A stretch of 64,000 nucleotides of DNA from Sphingomonas pruni NBRC 15498 (GCF_001598455.1 NZ_BCYZ01000005.1:1-64000), one strand, 5' to 3'; counted from the first letter of the stretch, positions 9,094-17,633 are shown. Notes: a model not told the origin generated them from the sequence alone. Numbers and translations: made by a program.

Positions 9094-9708
9094 TTAGTCC
9101 TTCCAGGCGAAGAAATTGTGCGAGGGCGGGATGTTCCACCATTCGATCGAATAGTCGATCCGGTCCCAATGCGGCTCGAGAAAGTCGCGCACCTTGGGGC
9201 GGAATTGATAGACCAGGAACGCACCGCCGGTCTTGAGCACGCGGTGCGTCGCGGCGGCGATGGCGGGGGCGACGCCCTTGGGCAAGGTCGAGAAAGGCAG
9301 GCCCGACAGCACGTAATCGGCTTGCTCGAAGCCATGTTCGGCAACGATCTGTTCGACGTCGGCGGCCGACCCATGGACCGGGACGAAGCGCGAATCGGTG
9401 AACTTGATTCGCAGATACTCGATGAAGTCCGGATTGGTGTCGATCGCGATATAGGTGCCGTCGGCAGGCAGGCGATCGAGAATCGCTTGCGTGAAGGTGC
9501 CGACGCCCGGGCCATATTCGACGAACAATTTGACGTTGGGCCAGTCCGGCACCTTGAGCATCGCGTTGATCTGCGCCTTGGACGAGGCGATGATCGAGCC
9601 GACCATCACCGGCCGCTTGAGGAACCCGCTGAGGAACATGGCCCAGGGAGAAGGGAGTTTGCGCGCGCGCGTCTCCGCATTGTCGAGAGCGAAGCGGGGC
9701 TGGGACAT
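9094..9708 (-). CDS. Class I SAM methyltransferase, phospholipid N-methyltransferase (PmtA)-like
   Basis: 204 residues, the same size as Rhodobacter PmtA. The SAM motif is VEYGPGVGTFTQ at 63-74, followed by an acidic IAIDTNPDF and the GLPFSTLP block found in PmtA and KsgA-like enzymes. PmtA methylates phosphatidylethanolamine to phosphatidylcholine on the cytoplasmic membrane surface. The ATG at 9708 has AAGGAA seven bases upstream; longer frames lack this. The neighbouring PLD-family gene supports a phospholipid role. An rRNA adenine methyltransferase is less likely, because the NPPY motif is absent. Confidence 0.78.
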   Translation of the reverse strand: MSQPRFALDNAETRARKLPSPWAMFLSGFLKRPVMVGSIIASSKAQINAMLKVPDWPNVKLFVEYGPGVGTFTQAILDRLPADGTYIAIDTNPDFIEYLRIKFTDSRFVPVHGSAADVEQIVAEHGFEQADYVLSGLPFSTLPKGVAPAIAAATHRVLKTGGAFLVYQFRPKVRDFLEPHWDRIDYSIEWWNIPPSHNFFAWKD

Positions 9709-9790
9709 GATATTCCTTGTAGCTGTGCGCCAAATCTCGCGCGACCGGAAAACCCCTGTCGCAAAGCTGTAACGCGCGATCAAGTCTTTA

Positions 9791-10118
9791 GGGAGCATAG
9801 TCATAACCGACAATGCCCTGGACGGAGTGGATTTTGGTGCAGCGCGAGGAGCGAGAAGGGAGCGATGTCGATGCATCGTGACCGACGAGCGACGATGAAC
9901 AGGTCGCCGTGTCCCCCGGACACGGCTAAAACTGCCGGGGGCAGTTTTACCTGTTCATCCTGCGCCAAAAGGCGCCCGCCGCTTCGCGGTTGGGCTTGGA
10001 GGCGCGCCGGCGTTGTCGCTTGCTTGCGCGTAGCTCAAGGCTACGCGACTGCGCTGCGCTCCTAGCCAGCGCGCCTCCAAGCCCAATCCAGGGCGTTGCC
10101 GGTCATGACTATGCTCCC
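9791..10118. repeat. 328-base element with 32-base inverted ends and nested hairpins (MITE-like or structured RNA)
   Basis: The ends (9791-9822 and 10087-10118) are inverted repeats matching at 29 of 32 positions, and all three differences are transitions. Inside is an 11-base stem (9894-9904 with 9949-9959) that encloses two adjacent hairpins: 9906-9926 with 9-base arms, and 9927-9949 with 10-base arms around GGG. Further right are hairpins at 9962-9975 and 9978-9988 and a perfect 18-base inverted repeat (9990-10007 with 10069-10086) around an inner 8-base hairpin (10027-10034 with 10040-10047). It occupies most of the 462 bases between the PmtA-like gene start and the monooxygenase gene. 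The remaining flanks show nothing. No convincing protein is encoded. Confidence 0.8.
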
Positions 10119-10170
10119 TGGGTGATTCCGACGGGTTGCGTCGTGCCGCGCGCCGGTCCATCGACGCGTC

Positions 10171-10494
10171 ATGACGACGTTCGCCCCCGGAACAATTGCC
10201 GTGATCTTCGTGTCCGAAGTCACCGGCGAGGATCCGGAAGGCTATGCCGCCGCAGCGGCCGAAATGGTGGCACTGGCCGCCACGCAGCCCGGCTATCGCG
10301 GCGTCGACAGCGCGCGTGGCGCCGACGGAATCGGCATCACTGTAAGCTATTGGGCGGATGAGGACGCGGCCATTGCCTGGCGCCGGAATGCCCGGCACGG
10401 TGAGATTCGCGAAGCCGGACGTGGGCGCTGGTACCGGTGGTATTCGCTTCATGTCGCTGCGGTGACGCGTAGCTACGATTGGGAGAAGGAATGA
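10171..10494 (+). CDS. Antibiotic biosynthesis monooxygenase (ABM) domain protein
   Basis: A 107-residue single-domain ferredoxin-like protein. It has the features of cofactor-free ABM/quinol monooxygenases: an N-terminal strand IAVIFVSEV, a helix ending MVALAATQPGYRGVDS, the strand ITVSYWADEDAAIAWRRN, and a C-terminal strand ending TRSYDW. Its ATGA overlap with the next gene (10491-10494) indicates cotranslation with an MFS exporter, a frequent pairing. The substrate cannot be deduced. A regulatory or haem-degrading role is possible but lacks support. Confidence 0.8.
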   Translation: MTTFAPGTIAVIFVSEVTGEDPEGYAAAAAEMVALAATQPGYRGVDSARGADGIGITVSYWADEDAAIAWRRNARHGEIREAGRGRWYRWYSLHVAAVTRSYDWEKE

Positions 10495-11804
10495 CGGCGA
10501 GGTTCGATCGCGACTTCGCCTTGTTGTTCACCGTGATGCTGACGATCGCGGCCGGGAACACCGCGTTGCAATCGGTCCTGCCCGCGATCGGACGCTCGCT
10601 CCATGTCCGCGACAATGCCGTCGCCGCCGCCTTTTCCGTCTCCGCCTTGTTATGGGTGATCGCCGCGCCGTTCTGGGCGAGCCGATCCGACCGGCGCGGC
10701 CGGCGGTCGATGATTCTGCTCGGCGTCGGCGGGTTCACCATCTCGCTGACCTTGTGCGGTATCTTCCTCGCGGCGGGGATCAACGGCTGGATCGGCGGAA
10801 CCGCGGCGTTCATGCTCTTCATCGTCGGACGGCTGATCTACGGCACGTTCGGTGCCGCTGCGCCGCCGGCGGTGCAGGCGATCGTCGCCGGGCGCACCAC
10901 GCGCGACGAGCGGACCAAGGCGCTGACCCTGCTCGGCTCGGCCTTCGGGCTCGGCACTATCCTAGGACCGGCGATCGCTCCCTATCTCCTGCTCGGCAGC
11001 GTGGAGGGCGTCGTGATCGGCCTGTCCGGCCCGGCATTCCTGTTCGCCTTATTCGGGGCGGGCATGTTCGTCGCGGTGCTGCGCATGCTGCCCAACGATC
11101 GCAGCGAGGCGGCAATGGATGACCCCGCCGCGCACGGCGCGGTCAATGCCTATCCGTCGATCGGTGGGCAATCGTCGGGCGCCAGCATCACCGCCGCGAC
11201 CGGCCAGCATATCGAGGAGGTCGGCTTTCTCGACCCGCGCGTTCGCGCCTGGATGATCGCGGGGCTGGTGTTCGGCCATGCCCAGGCGATGACCGGCCAG
11301 GCGATCGGCTTCCTGGTGATCGACCGCCTGCATCTCCCGCCCGCGGAGGCGCTGCAGCCGACCGGAATCGTGCTGATGATGGGCGCGGGCGCGGCATTGC
11401 TGGTACAATGGGGGCTGATCCCGTTGTTCAACCTGACGCCGCGTGTGATGATGCTGGTCGGGCTCGGCATCGCGGCGGCGGGGTGCGCGCTAACCGGACT
11501 CGCCACCTCGCTCTACGGCCTCGCGACCGCTTATGCCCTGGCGAGCATCGGCTTCGGCTTCACGCGCCCCGCTTTCACCGCGGGGTCGTCGCTCGCGGTC
11601 GGATCGGCGGCACAGGGCTCGGTCGCGGGCAAGGTCACCTCGGTCAACGGCGCCAGTTTCGTTCTGGGTCCGTCGATCGGGGTCGGGCTGTACGAGTTCT
11701 GGCACTCCTTGCCCTATCTCACTGCCGGCGCCGCGTGCGTGGCGCTGCTCGTATATTGCTGGATCGCGTTACAGCCGTCGGCGCGGGCGAGCGAAGCAGC
11801 TTGA
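10491..11804 (+). CDS. MFS transporter (drug/metabolite efflux type)
   Basis: About 437 residues with the 12-helix pattern of a major facilitator. A conserved loop between helices 2 and 3 (ASRSDRRGRRSMILLG) matches the MFS motif GxxxDRxGRR. A central cytoplasmic loop spans roughly residues 195-245. The start is the ATG at 10491 overlapping the ABM stop, preceded by GGGAGAAGGA, an excellent ribosome site. It sits in the inner membrane as a proton-coupled transporter. Substrate unknown; pairing with an ABM protein suggests export of a quinone-like or aromatic compound (inference). Confidence 0.88.
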   Translation: MTARFDRDFALLFTVMLTIAAGNTALQSVLPAIGRSLHVRDNAVAAAFSVSALLWVIAAPFWASRSDRRGRRSMILLGVGGFTISLTLCGIFLAAGINGWIGGTAAFMLFIVGRLIYGTFGAAAPPAVQAIVAGRTTRDERTKALTLLGSAFGLGTILGPAIAPYLLLGSVEGVVIGLSGPAFLFALFGAGMFVAVLRMLPNDRSEAAMDDPAAHGAVNAYPSIGGQSSGASITAATGQHIEEVGFLDPRVRAWMIAGLVFGHAQAMTGQAIGFLVIDRLHLPPAEALQPTGIVLMMGAGAALLVQWGLIPLFNLTPRVMMLVGLGIAAAGCALTGLATSLYGLATAYALASIGFGFTRPAFTAGSSLAVGSAAQGSVAGKVTSVNGASFVLGPSIGVGLYEFWHSLPYLTAGAACVALLVYCWIALQPSARASEAA

Positions 11805-11819
11805 CCCAACCAAAACGCA

Positions 11820-11888
11820 GTCCCACGAAAGCGGGAGCCCAGGGTAACAAGCGATATCGCCGATCCTGGGCTCCTGCTTGCGCAGGAA
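11820..11888. repeat. Palindromic repeat/terminator between convergent genes
   Basis: GCGGGAGCCCAGG (11831-11843) pairs with 11865-11877 through 13 pairs (one G-U). The outer parts (CGAAAGCG and CTTGCGCAGG) can extend the stem. It lies just past the MFS stop and just before the AAA ATPase stop, where a two-way terminator is expected. The CCC...GCGAAAGCGGGAGC arms resemble those at 26857-26989. Confidence 0.6.
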
Positions 11889-11895
11889 CGCGGGT

Positions 11896-14199
11896 TTAGT
11901 CCGTCCCCTTCGGCCCATGCGGCCGTAACTGCCCCGGCGAGATGAAGCCCAAAGGCTGCAGCGACGCCGCATCCTGCTTCATCGTCGCGGCGAGTTGCTC
12001 GTAGTCGCGCTCCATCTCCGCGGTCACCGACGCGCGCGAATCAGTCAGCGCGTCTTCGAAATCGGCAATCGTCACTTGTTTGACGTCGATATTCTTGCGG
12101 AGCGCGATCAGGCCGGCGCGCCGGGTGAGATCCTCGAGATCCGCGCCAGTGAAGCGGTCGGTGCGCGCGGCGATGCGATCGAGATCGACATCGTCGGCCA
12201 GCGGCATCTTCTGGGTCTGGATCGCCAGGATGCGGCGGCGCCCCTTCTCGTCGGGGACGCCGACATAGATCAGCTCGTCGAACCGGCCCGGACGCAGCAG
12301 CGCCGGGTCGATCAGATTGGGTCGGTTGGTTGCCCCGATCACGACGATCGACTGCAATTCCTCCAGCCCGTCCATCTCGGCCAGGATCGTGTTGACCACG
12401 CGCTCGGTGACTTGCGGCTCGCCCAGGCCGCCGCCGCGCGCGGGGACCAGGCTGTCGAGCTCGTCGATGAAGATCACGGTCGGCGCGACCTGGCGGGCAC
12501 GGGCGAACAATTTGGCGATCTGCTGCTCGCTCTCGCCATACCATTTGCTGAGCAGGTCGGACGATTTGGTCGAGATGAAATTCGCCTCTGCCTCGCGCGC
12601 GACTGCCTTGGCGAGCAGGGTCTTGCCCGTGCCGGGAGGGCCATAGAGCAGGAAACCCTTGGCCGGGCGGATGCCCAGCCGACGGAACGCGTCGGGATCC
12701 TTGAGCGGCAGTTCGACGCCTTCTTTCAACCGCATCTGCGCGTCGTCGAGCCCGCCGACATCGTCCCAGCGGACGCGCGGCGCCTCGACCATCACTTCGC
12801 GCATTGCCGACGGCTGCACACGCTTCAACGCGCCGAGGAAATCCTCGCGGGTGACCGCCAGCGTTTCGAGCACGTCGGCCGGGATGGTGCGGTCCTCGAG
12901 ATTGAGCCGCGGCATGATCCGCCGCACTGCCTCGATCGCGGCTTCGCGCGCGAGCGCGGCGAGATCGGCGCCGACGAAACCGTAGGTCGTGCGGGCCAGC
13001 TCGTCGAGATCGACATGGTCGCCCAATGGCATGCCGCGCGTATGGATGCCCAATATCTCGCGGCGGCCACGCTCGTCGGGAACGCCGACGACGATCTCGC
13101 GGTCGAACCGGCCGGGTCGCCGCAAGGCCTCGTCAACCGCCTCGGGCCGGTTGGTCGCGGCGATCACCACCAGGTTGGCGCGCGCTTCCAGCCCATCCAT
13201 GAGGGTCAGCAATTGCGCGACCAGGCGTTTTTCGGCCTCGCCCGACACATTGCCGCGCTTGGGCGCGATCGAATCGATCTCGTCGATGAACACGATCGAC
13301 GGCGCGTTTTTGGCCGCTTCCTCGAATACCTGGCGCAGCTTCCCTTCGGATTCGCCATAGGCCGAGCCCATGATCTCCGGGCCGTTGATCAGGAAGAATT
13401 GCGCGTCGCTCTCATTGGCGACGGCGCGCGCCAGGCGCGTCTTGCCGGTGCCGGGCGGGCCATGGAGCAGGACGCCCTTGGGCGGCTCGACGCCCAGCCG
13501 TTGAAACAACTCCGGATAACGCAACGGCAATTCGACCATCTCGCGCAATTGGTCGATCGTGTCGGCCATGCCGCCGATATCGTCATAGGTGACGTCGGCG
13601 CGCCGCGCGTCCTTGGGCTCCTCATATTCGGGGCGGAGCTCGATCTCGGTATTCTCGTCGACCAGCACCACGCCCTTGGGAACAGTGGAGATCACCGCGA
13701 GGCGGATTTCCTGCAGCGCATAGGCCGGCGCGCGGAGATACTGCGCGACATTGGGCGGGACGCCGTCGGGGTCTATGCGCTGCTGCCCGGCGGTCGCGAC
13801 GACGTCGCCGGCGCAGAGCGGACGGCCGAAAAAGGTGCGCTTGAGCGCGGCGGTCGATCCCTGCAGGCGCAGATTCTGCTGCGCGGGCGCGAAGACGACG
13901 CGCGTGGCGGGCTTGGCCTCGGCCTTACGCACGTCGACATAGTCGCCCGACCCCGCCCCGGCGTTGGCGCGTTGCAGGCCGTCGATTCGGATCAGTTCGA
14001 GCCCTTCATCCTCGGGATAGGGCGCGACTGCACGGGCAGGCGTCGTCGACTTGCCGACGATCTCGATGATGTCGCCTTCGCCGATGCCCAATTGCGCCAT
14101 CAGTGGACGCGGAATGTGCGCCAGTCCGCGGCCGCTATCCTCGGGTCGCGCATTGGCGACCTGGAGCTTGCGTTGGGGGGCATCGTCGCCGTCTGCCAT
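11896..14199 (-). CDS. CDC48/VAT-type AAA ATPase with two AAA rings
   Basis: 767 residues with CDC48 architecture. An N-terminal double-psi barrel substrate-binding part (about 8-95, LQVANARPEDSGRGLAHIPR) is followed by a second N subdomain. Ring D1 has Walker A GPPGTGKT at 247-254 and the Walker B motif FIDEIDS; D2 has GPPGTGKT at 520-527 and FIDELDS. Both rings keep the sensor and arginine-finger region (RRPGRFD and LRPGRFD). Such hexamers unfold proteins for degradation or disassembly and are typical of archaea and eukaryotes, with scattered bacterial members. The ATG at 14199 is preceded by AAGGTGA at ideal spacing; a GTG at 14208 is less likely. It is a lone gene, divergent from a LysR gene. 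Confidence 0.93.
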   Translation of the reverse strand: MADGDDAPQRKLQVANARPEDSGRGLAHIPRPLMAQLGIGEGDIIEIVGKSTTPARAVAPYPEDEGLELIRIDGLQRANAGAGSGDYVDVRKAEAKPATRVVFAPAQQNLRLQGSTAALKRTFFGRPLCAGDVVATAGQQRIDPDGVPPNVAQYLRAPAYALQEIRLAVISTVPKGVVLVDENTEIELRPEYEEPKDARRADVTYDDIGGMADTIDQLREMVELPLRYPELFQRLGVEPPKGVLLHGPPGTGKTRLARAVANESDAQFFLINGPEIMGSAYGESEGKLRQVFEEAAKNAPSIVFIDEIDSIAPKRGNVSGEAEKRLVAQLLTLMDGLEARANLVVIAATNRPEAVDEALRRPGRFDREIVVGVPDERGRREILGIHTRGMPLGDHVDLDELARTTYGFVGADLAALAREAAIEAVRRIMPRLNLEDRTIPADVLETLAVTREDFLGALKRVQPSAMREVMVEAPRVRWDDVGGLDDAQMRLKEGVELPLKDPDAFRRLGIRPAKGFLLYGPPGTGKTLLAKAVAREAEANFISTKSSDLLSKWYGESEQQIAKLFARARQVAPTVIFIDELDSLVPARGGGLGEPQVTERVVNTILAEMDGLEELQSIVVIGATNRPNLIDPALLRPGRFDELIYVGVPDEKGRRRILAIQTQKMPLADDVDLDRIAARTDRFTGADLEDLTRRAGLIALRKNIDVKQVTIADFEDALTDSRASVTAEMERDYEQLAATMKQDAASLQPLGFISPGQLRPHGPKGTD

Positions 14200-14303
14200 T
14201 GAGGTCACCTTGTTTCGCTAACGGAAGAATCGAGAGCGCGTGAGATAGTGACCCGGTTCCCGATACGCGAGAGGGCGGCTATCAGGCGGCCGCGAATCGC
14301 GAC

Positions 14304-14333
14304 AAAAAAAGGCCGGACCCTAGGGGCCCGGCC
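14304..14333 (-). terminator. Intrinsic terminator on the minus strand, facing away from any annotated gene
   Basis: A GC-rich hairpin (14311-14320 with 14324-14333, nine pairs and one mismatch) is followed on the minus strand by seven U residues (the A-run 14304-14310). The upstream minus-strand sequence is the promoter side of the divergent LysR gene, so the transcript it ends is unannotated. In the plus direction GGGAAAGTTTTT follows, a weaker second signal. Confidence 0.7.
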
Positions 14334-14500
14334 GGGAAAGTTTTTAGGAGAGGATGCCTGAAAGGCCCGCTCTATGTGCAGCGCAGCACGTTATTGTGCA
14401 AGTGCGAAATGAAACCGGTAACATGCATTTTTCGCAATCGACCCTTTCTTTCTGCGGAGAGGGGATGGTACGGTTCCAAGCATCGGTATGTGACGCGATG
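14334..14500 (-). ncRNA. Candidate small RNA between the AAA ATPase and LysR genes
   Basis: This fills most of the 333-base divergent gap 14200-14532. A strong minus-strand terminator at 14304-14333 needs a transcript starting between about 14400 and 14530. The RNA would carry the pyrimidine tract CCUCUCC just before the terminator, as in many Hfq-dependent sRNAs that cover ribosome sites. An 18-codon frame starting MHVTGFISHL and ending in TAG also lies on this strand but has no good ribosome site. No promoter is clear. The exact ends are guesses. Confidence 0.3.
14409..14442. promoter_or_regulatory. Dyad upstream of the LysR-type gene, possible autoregulatory site
   Basis: An imperfect inverted repeat of TGCGAAATG-like and CATTTTTCGCA-like arms surrounds an A/T-rich centre. 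It lies roughly 100 bases before the LysR start. LysR regulators bind such interrupted palindromes in their own divergent promoter regions. Positions of the arms are approximate. Confidence 0.35.
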
Positions 14501-14532
14501 CACAACCGCCCGCGCCAAAAGAGGGGAGGCCC

Positions 14533-15414
14533 ATGCGCCGTTTGCCACCGCTGACCGCGATTGAAGCCTTCGTCCAGGTCGCCCGCACCGGATCGGTCAA
14601 GGCCGCCGCGCAGGAGCTCGCTTTGTCCGCGCCCGCGCTCAGCCGGCGAATCCAGGCGCTCGAACGCTTCATCGGCAAGCCGCTGTTCGAACGCCGCCAT
14701 CAGGCGGTGGCGCTCAACAGTGACGGCGAACGGCTGTTGCAGCAGATCGCGCCGGTGCTCGACCGGCTGACCGACGCGGTCGAATATATGACCAGCGGCG
14801 TCGAGGTGTTGCGCCTGCGGTTGGGCGTGTTGCCGCTGTTCGCGTCGCAACGCATCTTTCCCCACCTTGGCGACCTGCGGGCGCGCTACCCGCAAATCCA
14901 TCTCGATATCGATACCGCCGGGCACAATATGGCGCGGGTCGGCGACGGGCTCGATGCCGCGATCGCGCTGGCGCGCGACCCCGACCCCAGCCTCTATGCC
15001 AAGCGGCTCGACACCAACAATGTCTACGTGATCGGCGCGCGGACGATGCTCGAAGGGCCCGATCCGATCACGCGCCCCGAGCAGATCGAGAAGTTGACCG
15101 CGTTGATCCACCGCGACATGCCCGACACGTTCAGCGCTTGGCGCCATGCGGCGGGGCTCGACGAACTCGAGCCGCTGGCGATCGATCATTTCGATTCGGG
15201 CGCGCTGATGCTCGAGGCGGCGGCGCAGGGCCTGGGCATCGCCTTCATGCACGAAAGCCATTTCGACGAGGCGCACGACCCGCGGCTGGTCAAATTGTTC
15301 GATATCGAAGTGGCCAGTCCGTACAGCTACTGGTTCGTCTGCCGCCCGCGCGCGATGCAGCTGCGCCAGGTCAAATGGTTCCACGACTGGCTGGTCGAGG
15401 TGTTGGAAGCGTAG
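14533..15414 (+). CDS. LysR-type transcriptional regulator (GcvA-like)
   Basis: 293 residues. The N-terminal winged helix-turn-helix (PPLTAIEAFVQVARTGSVKAAAQELALSAPALSRRIQALE region, about 5-45) is typical. The effector domain fold begins near residue 90 (LRLGVLPLFASQRIFPHL), and the segment WRHAAGLDELEP is seen in GcvA/AmpR-like members. The ATG at 14533 is preceded by GAGGGGAGG. LysR proteins usually control a divergent operon or themselves; the divergent neighbour is the CDC48-like ATPase, 333 bases away. The target and inducer cannot be inferred. Confidence 0.92.
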   Translation: MRRLPPLTAIEAFVQVARTGSVKAAAQELALSAPALSRRIQALERFIGKPLFERRHQAVALNSDGERLLQQIAPVLDRLTDAVEYMTSGVEVLRLRLGVLPLFASQRIFPHLGDLRARYPQIHLDIDTAGHNMARVGDGLDAAIALARDPDPSLYAKRLDTNNVYVIGARTMLEGPDPITRPEQIEKLTALIHRDMPDTFSAWRHAAGLDELEPLAIDHFDSGALMLEAAAQGLGIAFMHESHFDEAHDPRLVKLFDIEVASPYSYWFVCRPRAMQLRQVKWFHDWLVEVLEA

Positions 15415-15452
15415 GGCGGAGCGCGGCGCCCCCAGGCGTCTCAGTTCTCAAG

Positions 15453-15607
15453 CTCCCCTCCCTGCAAGGGAGGGGTTAGGGGGTGGGTGCGCGCGTCTGC
15501 GCGCTCAGAAGACTCGTCACCGATAGCCACAACAGCGTCGAGCGAGGCATCGAGCCTCGCTCGACGCTCAACCCACCCCTTGATCCCCTCCCTTGCAGGG
15601 AGGGGAG
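15453..15607. repeat. 155-base palindromic repeat, family A copy 1
   Basis: A perfect 23-base inverted repeat (15453-15475 and 15585-15607), each arm itself a CCCTCCCTGCAAGGGAGGG-type hairpin, is followed inward by GGGGTGGGT/ACCCACCCC. Inside is a 13-base hairpin (15536-15548 with 15554-15566). A second copy with the same order of parts occurs at 52634-52791. It occupies the space between the convergent LysR and cyclophilin genes. Confidence 0.85.
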
Positions 15608-15618
15608 TCGTGAAGTCC

Positions 15619-16077
15619 TTACGCCGCGCGCGCCTTCAGGATCTTGCCCGGGTTCGCCGGCGGCTCGCCCTTGGGCAGCGCGTCGATATGCTCCATGCCT
15701 TCGGTGACTTCGCCCCACACGGTGTACTGACCGTCCAGGAATCGCGCGTCGTCGAAGCAGATGAAGAACTGGCTGTTGGCCGAATTGGGGTCCATCGTCC
15801 GCGCCATCGACGCGACGCCGCGGACATGCGGCTCGCGCGAGAATTCGGCCGGCAGGTTCGGCTTGTCCGATCCGTGCATGCCGGTTCCGGTCGGGTCGCC
15901 GCCCTGTGCCATGAAGCCGGGGATGACGCGATGGAACACGACGCCGTCGTAAAAGCCTTCATTGGCCAGCTCGGCGATGCGCTCGACATGCTGCGGCGCG
16001 AGATCGGGGCGCAGCTTGATGACGACATCGCCGCTATCCAGCGTCAGGGTCAGGTTCTCGGGGGTGTCGGCCATCAT
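15619..16077 (-). CDS. ppiB: Cyclophilin-type peptidyl-prolyl cis-trans isomerase, cytoplasmic
   Basis: 152 residues with the cyclophilin core: FHRVIPGFMAQGGDPTGTG, MART, NSANSQFFICFDDARFLDGQYTVWGEV. The catalytic arginine (FHRV) and the Q/F/F active-site residues are present. It catalyses proline isomerisation during folding. No signal peptide is visible, so it matches PpiB rather than periplasmic PpiA. Two adjacent ATG codons (16077 and 16074) follow GGAG, and either can serve. It is divergent from mgtE with about 120 bases between. Confidence 0.93.
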   Translation of the reverse strand: MMADTPENLTLTLDSGDVVIKLRPDLAPQHVERIAELANEGFYDGVVFHRVIPGFMAQGGDPTGTGMHGSDKPNLPAEFSREPHVRGVASMARTMDPNSANSQFFICFDDARFLDGQYTVWGEVTEGMEHIDALPKGEPPANPGKILKARAA

Positions 16078-16200
16078 TTTGCTCCATGAATCGGGGAATT
16101 TGCGCTTGCCCTAAACTGCTCGGTGGGTGCTGGCAAACCGCGCGGAAACCGCGTACGGCCCCCGATATGGATATCCCGGTGCCCGAAAAAAGGTCAGACG

Positions 16201-17619
16201 ATGAGCGAGACCGATCTGGCGCCCGTGGAAGGCGCCACCGAACTCGATGACGTCGCGGATCAGCTGGACGAGGACGACCGGCTGAAACCTGAATTCGTGC
16301 GCGCGGTGCTCGACGCGGTCGAGGCTGGCGACAATGACGCAGCGCGCGCGCTGGTCGAGCCGCTCCACCCCGCCGACATTGCCGATCTGTTCGAGCTGGC
16401 GCCGCACGAGGATCGCGGACCGCTCGCCAAGGCGCTGACCGACCTGCTCGACGCCGATGTGTTCGCCGAGATGAACGATTATGTCCGCGAGGACCTGATC
16501 GACAGTCTCGAGCCGCAGGAAGTCGCGGACATCGCGTCGGAACTCGATACCGACGATGCGGTCGCGATCATCGAGGACATGGAGCCGGCGGATCAGCGCG
16601 AAGTGCTCCGTGCGCTCGATCCCGACGACCGTGCCGCGATCGAGGAAGCGCTTTCCTATCCGGAGGAATCGGCCGGCCGCCTGATGCAGCGCGAGCTGAT
16701 CGCGGTGCCCGAACATTGGACGGTCGGCGACGCCATCGATTATCTGCGCAGCCAGGACGAGCTGACCACCGATTTCTGGGAAATCTTCGTGGTCGATCCC
16801 GGACACAAGCCGATCGGCACCTGTTCGCTGTCCTGGATTCTGCGTGCGCCGCGAACGGTCGCGATCGCCGACGTGATGAAGCGCGAACAGACGCTGATCC
16901 CGGTCGACATGGACCAGGAAGAAGTCGCGCTGCGTTTCCAGAAATACGCGCTGATCTCCGCCGCGGTGGTCGATCTGACGGGACGGCTGGTCGGCATGAT
17001 CACGGTCGACGACGTCGTCCACATCATCCAGGAAGAAGCCGGCGAGGATACGCTGCGCCTGGCCGGCGCCGGCGACGGCGACATCAACGAGCCGATCGCG
17101 ATGACGGTCCGAACCCGGCTGATGTGGTTGCTGATCAACCTGCCAACGGCAATGCTCGCGGCCTGGGTGGTCAGCCTGTTCGACGCGGAGATCGCCAAGT
17201 TCGCCGTGCTCTCCGCGCTGATGGGGATCGTCTCGGGAATGGGCGGCAATGCCGGCACCCAGACGCTGGCGGTGGTGGTGCGCGCGATCGCGACCAATCA
17301 GCTGACCGATTCGAATACCGGGCGGATGATCTGGCGCGAATTCAGCATCGCCGTGTCGAACGGCGCCGCGCTCGGCGTGCTGATCGGGATCGGCACCTAT
17401 TTTATCTTCGGGCGGGGCGATCTGGCGACGGTGTTCGGGCTGGCGATCCTGATCAACAATATGGTTGCCGGCCTGGCCGGGGTGTTCGTGCCGGTGACGC
17501 TCGACCGCTTCCGGATCGACCCTGCGATCTCGTCGTCGGTGTTCGTGACGATGTTCACCGATTGCATGGGCTTTTTCTCTTTCCTCGGCCTCGCCTTCTT
17601 GTGGGGCCTCGGCCGGTAA
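16201..17619 (+). CDS. mgtE: MgtE-type magnesium transporter
   Basis: 472 residues. The N domain (about 30-150) holds repeated LHPADIADL/ELDTDDAVAII segments; tandem CBS domains (about 160-290) sense magnesium. The membrane domain starts near residue 300 with five helices, including the conserved pore segment SGMGGNAGTQTLAVVVRA. MgtE is a magnesium-gated channel of the inner membrane whose cytoplasmic domains close the pore when magnesium is ample. The ATG at 16201 begins the family sequence; the extra 26 codons to 16123 are unconserved. A DUF1489 gene follows after 14 bases. Confidence 0.95.
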   Translation: MSETDLAPVEGATELDDVADQLDEDDRLKPEFVRAVLDAVEAGDNDAARALVEPLHPADIADLFELAPHEDRGPLAKALTDLLDADVFAEMNDYVREDLIDSLEPQEVADIASELDTDDAVAIIEDMEPADQREVLRALDPDDRAAIEEALSYPEESAGRLMQRELIAVPEHWTVGDAIDYLRSQDELTTDFWEIFVVDPGHKPIGTCSLSWILRAPRTVAIADVMKREQTLIPVDMDQEEVALRFQKYALISAAVVDLTGRLVGMITVDDVVHIIQEEAGEDTLRLAGAGDGDINEPIAMTVRTRLMWLLINLPTAMLAAWVVSLFDAEIAKFAVLSALMGIVSGMGGNAGTQTLAVVVRAIATNQLTDSNTGRMIWREFSIAVSNGAALGVLIGIGTYFIFGRGDLATVFGLAILINNMVAGLAGVFVPVTLDRFRIDPAISSSVFVTMFTDCMGFFSFLGLAFLWGLGR

Positions 17620-17633
17620 CCCAGATCGTCCGG

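Noticed and set aside
11995..14202. A 735-codon plus-strand frame opposite the CDC48-like gene
   Set aside because: Composition is typical of antisense frames, and the minus strand carries two full AAA domains and a good ribosome site.
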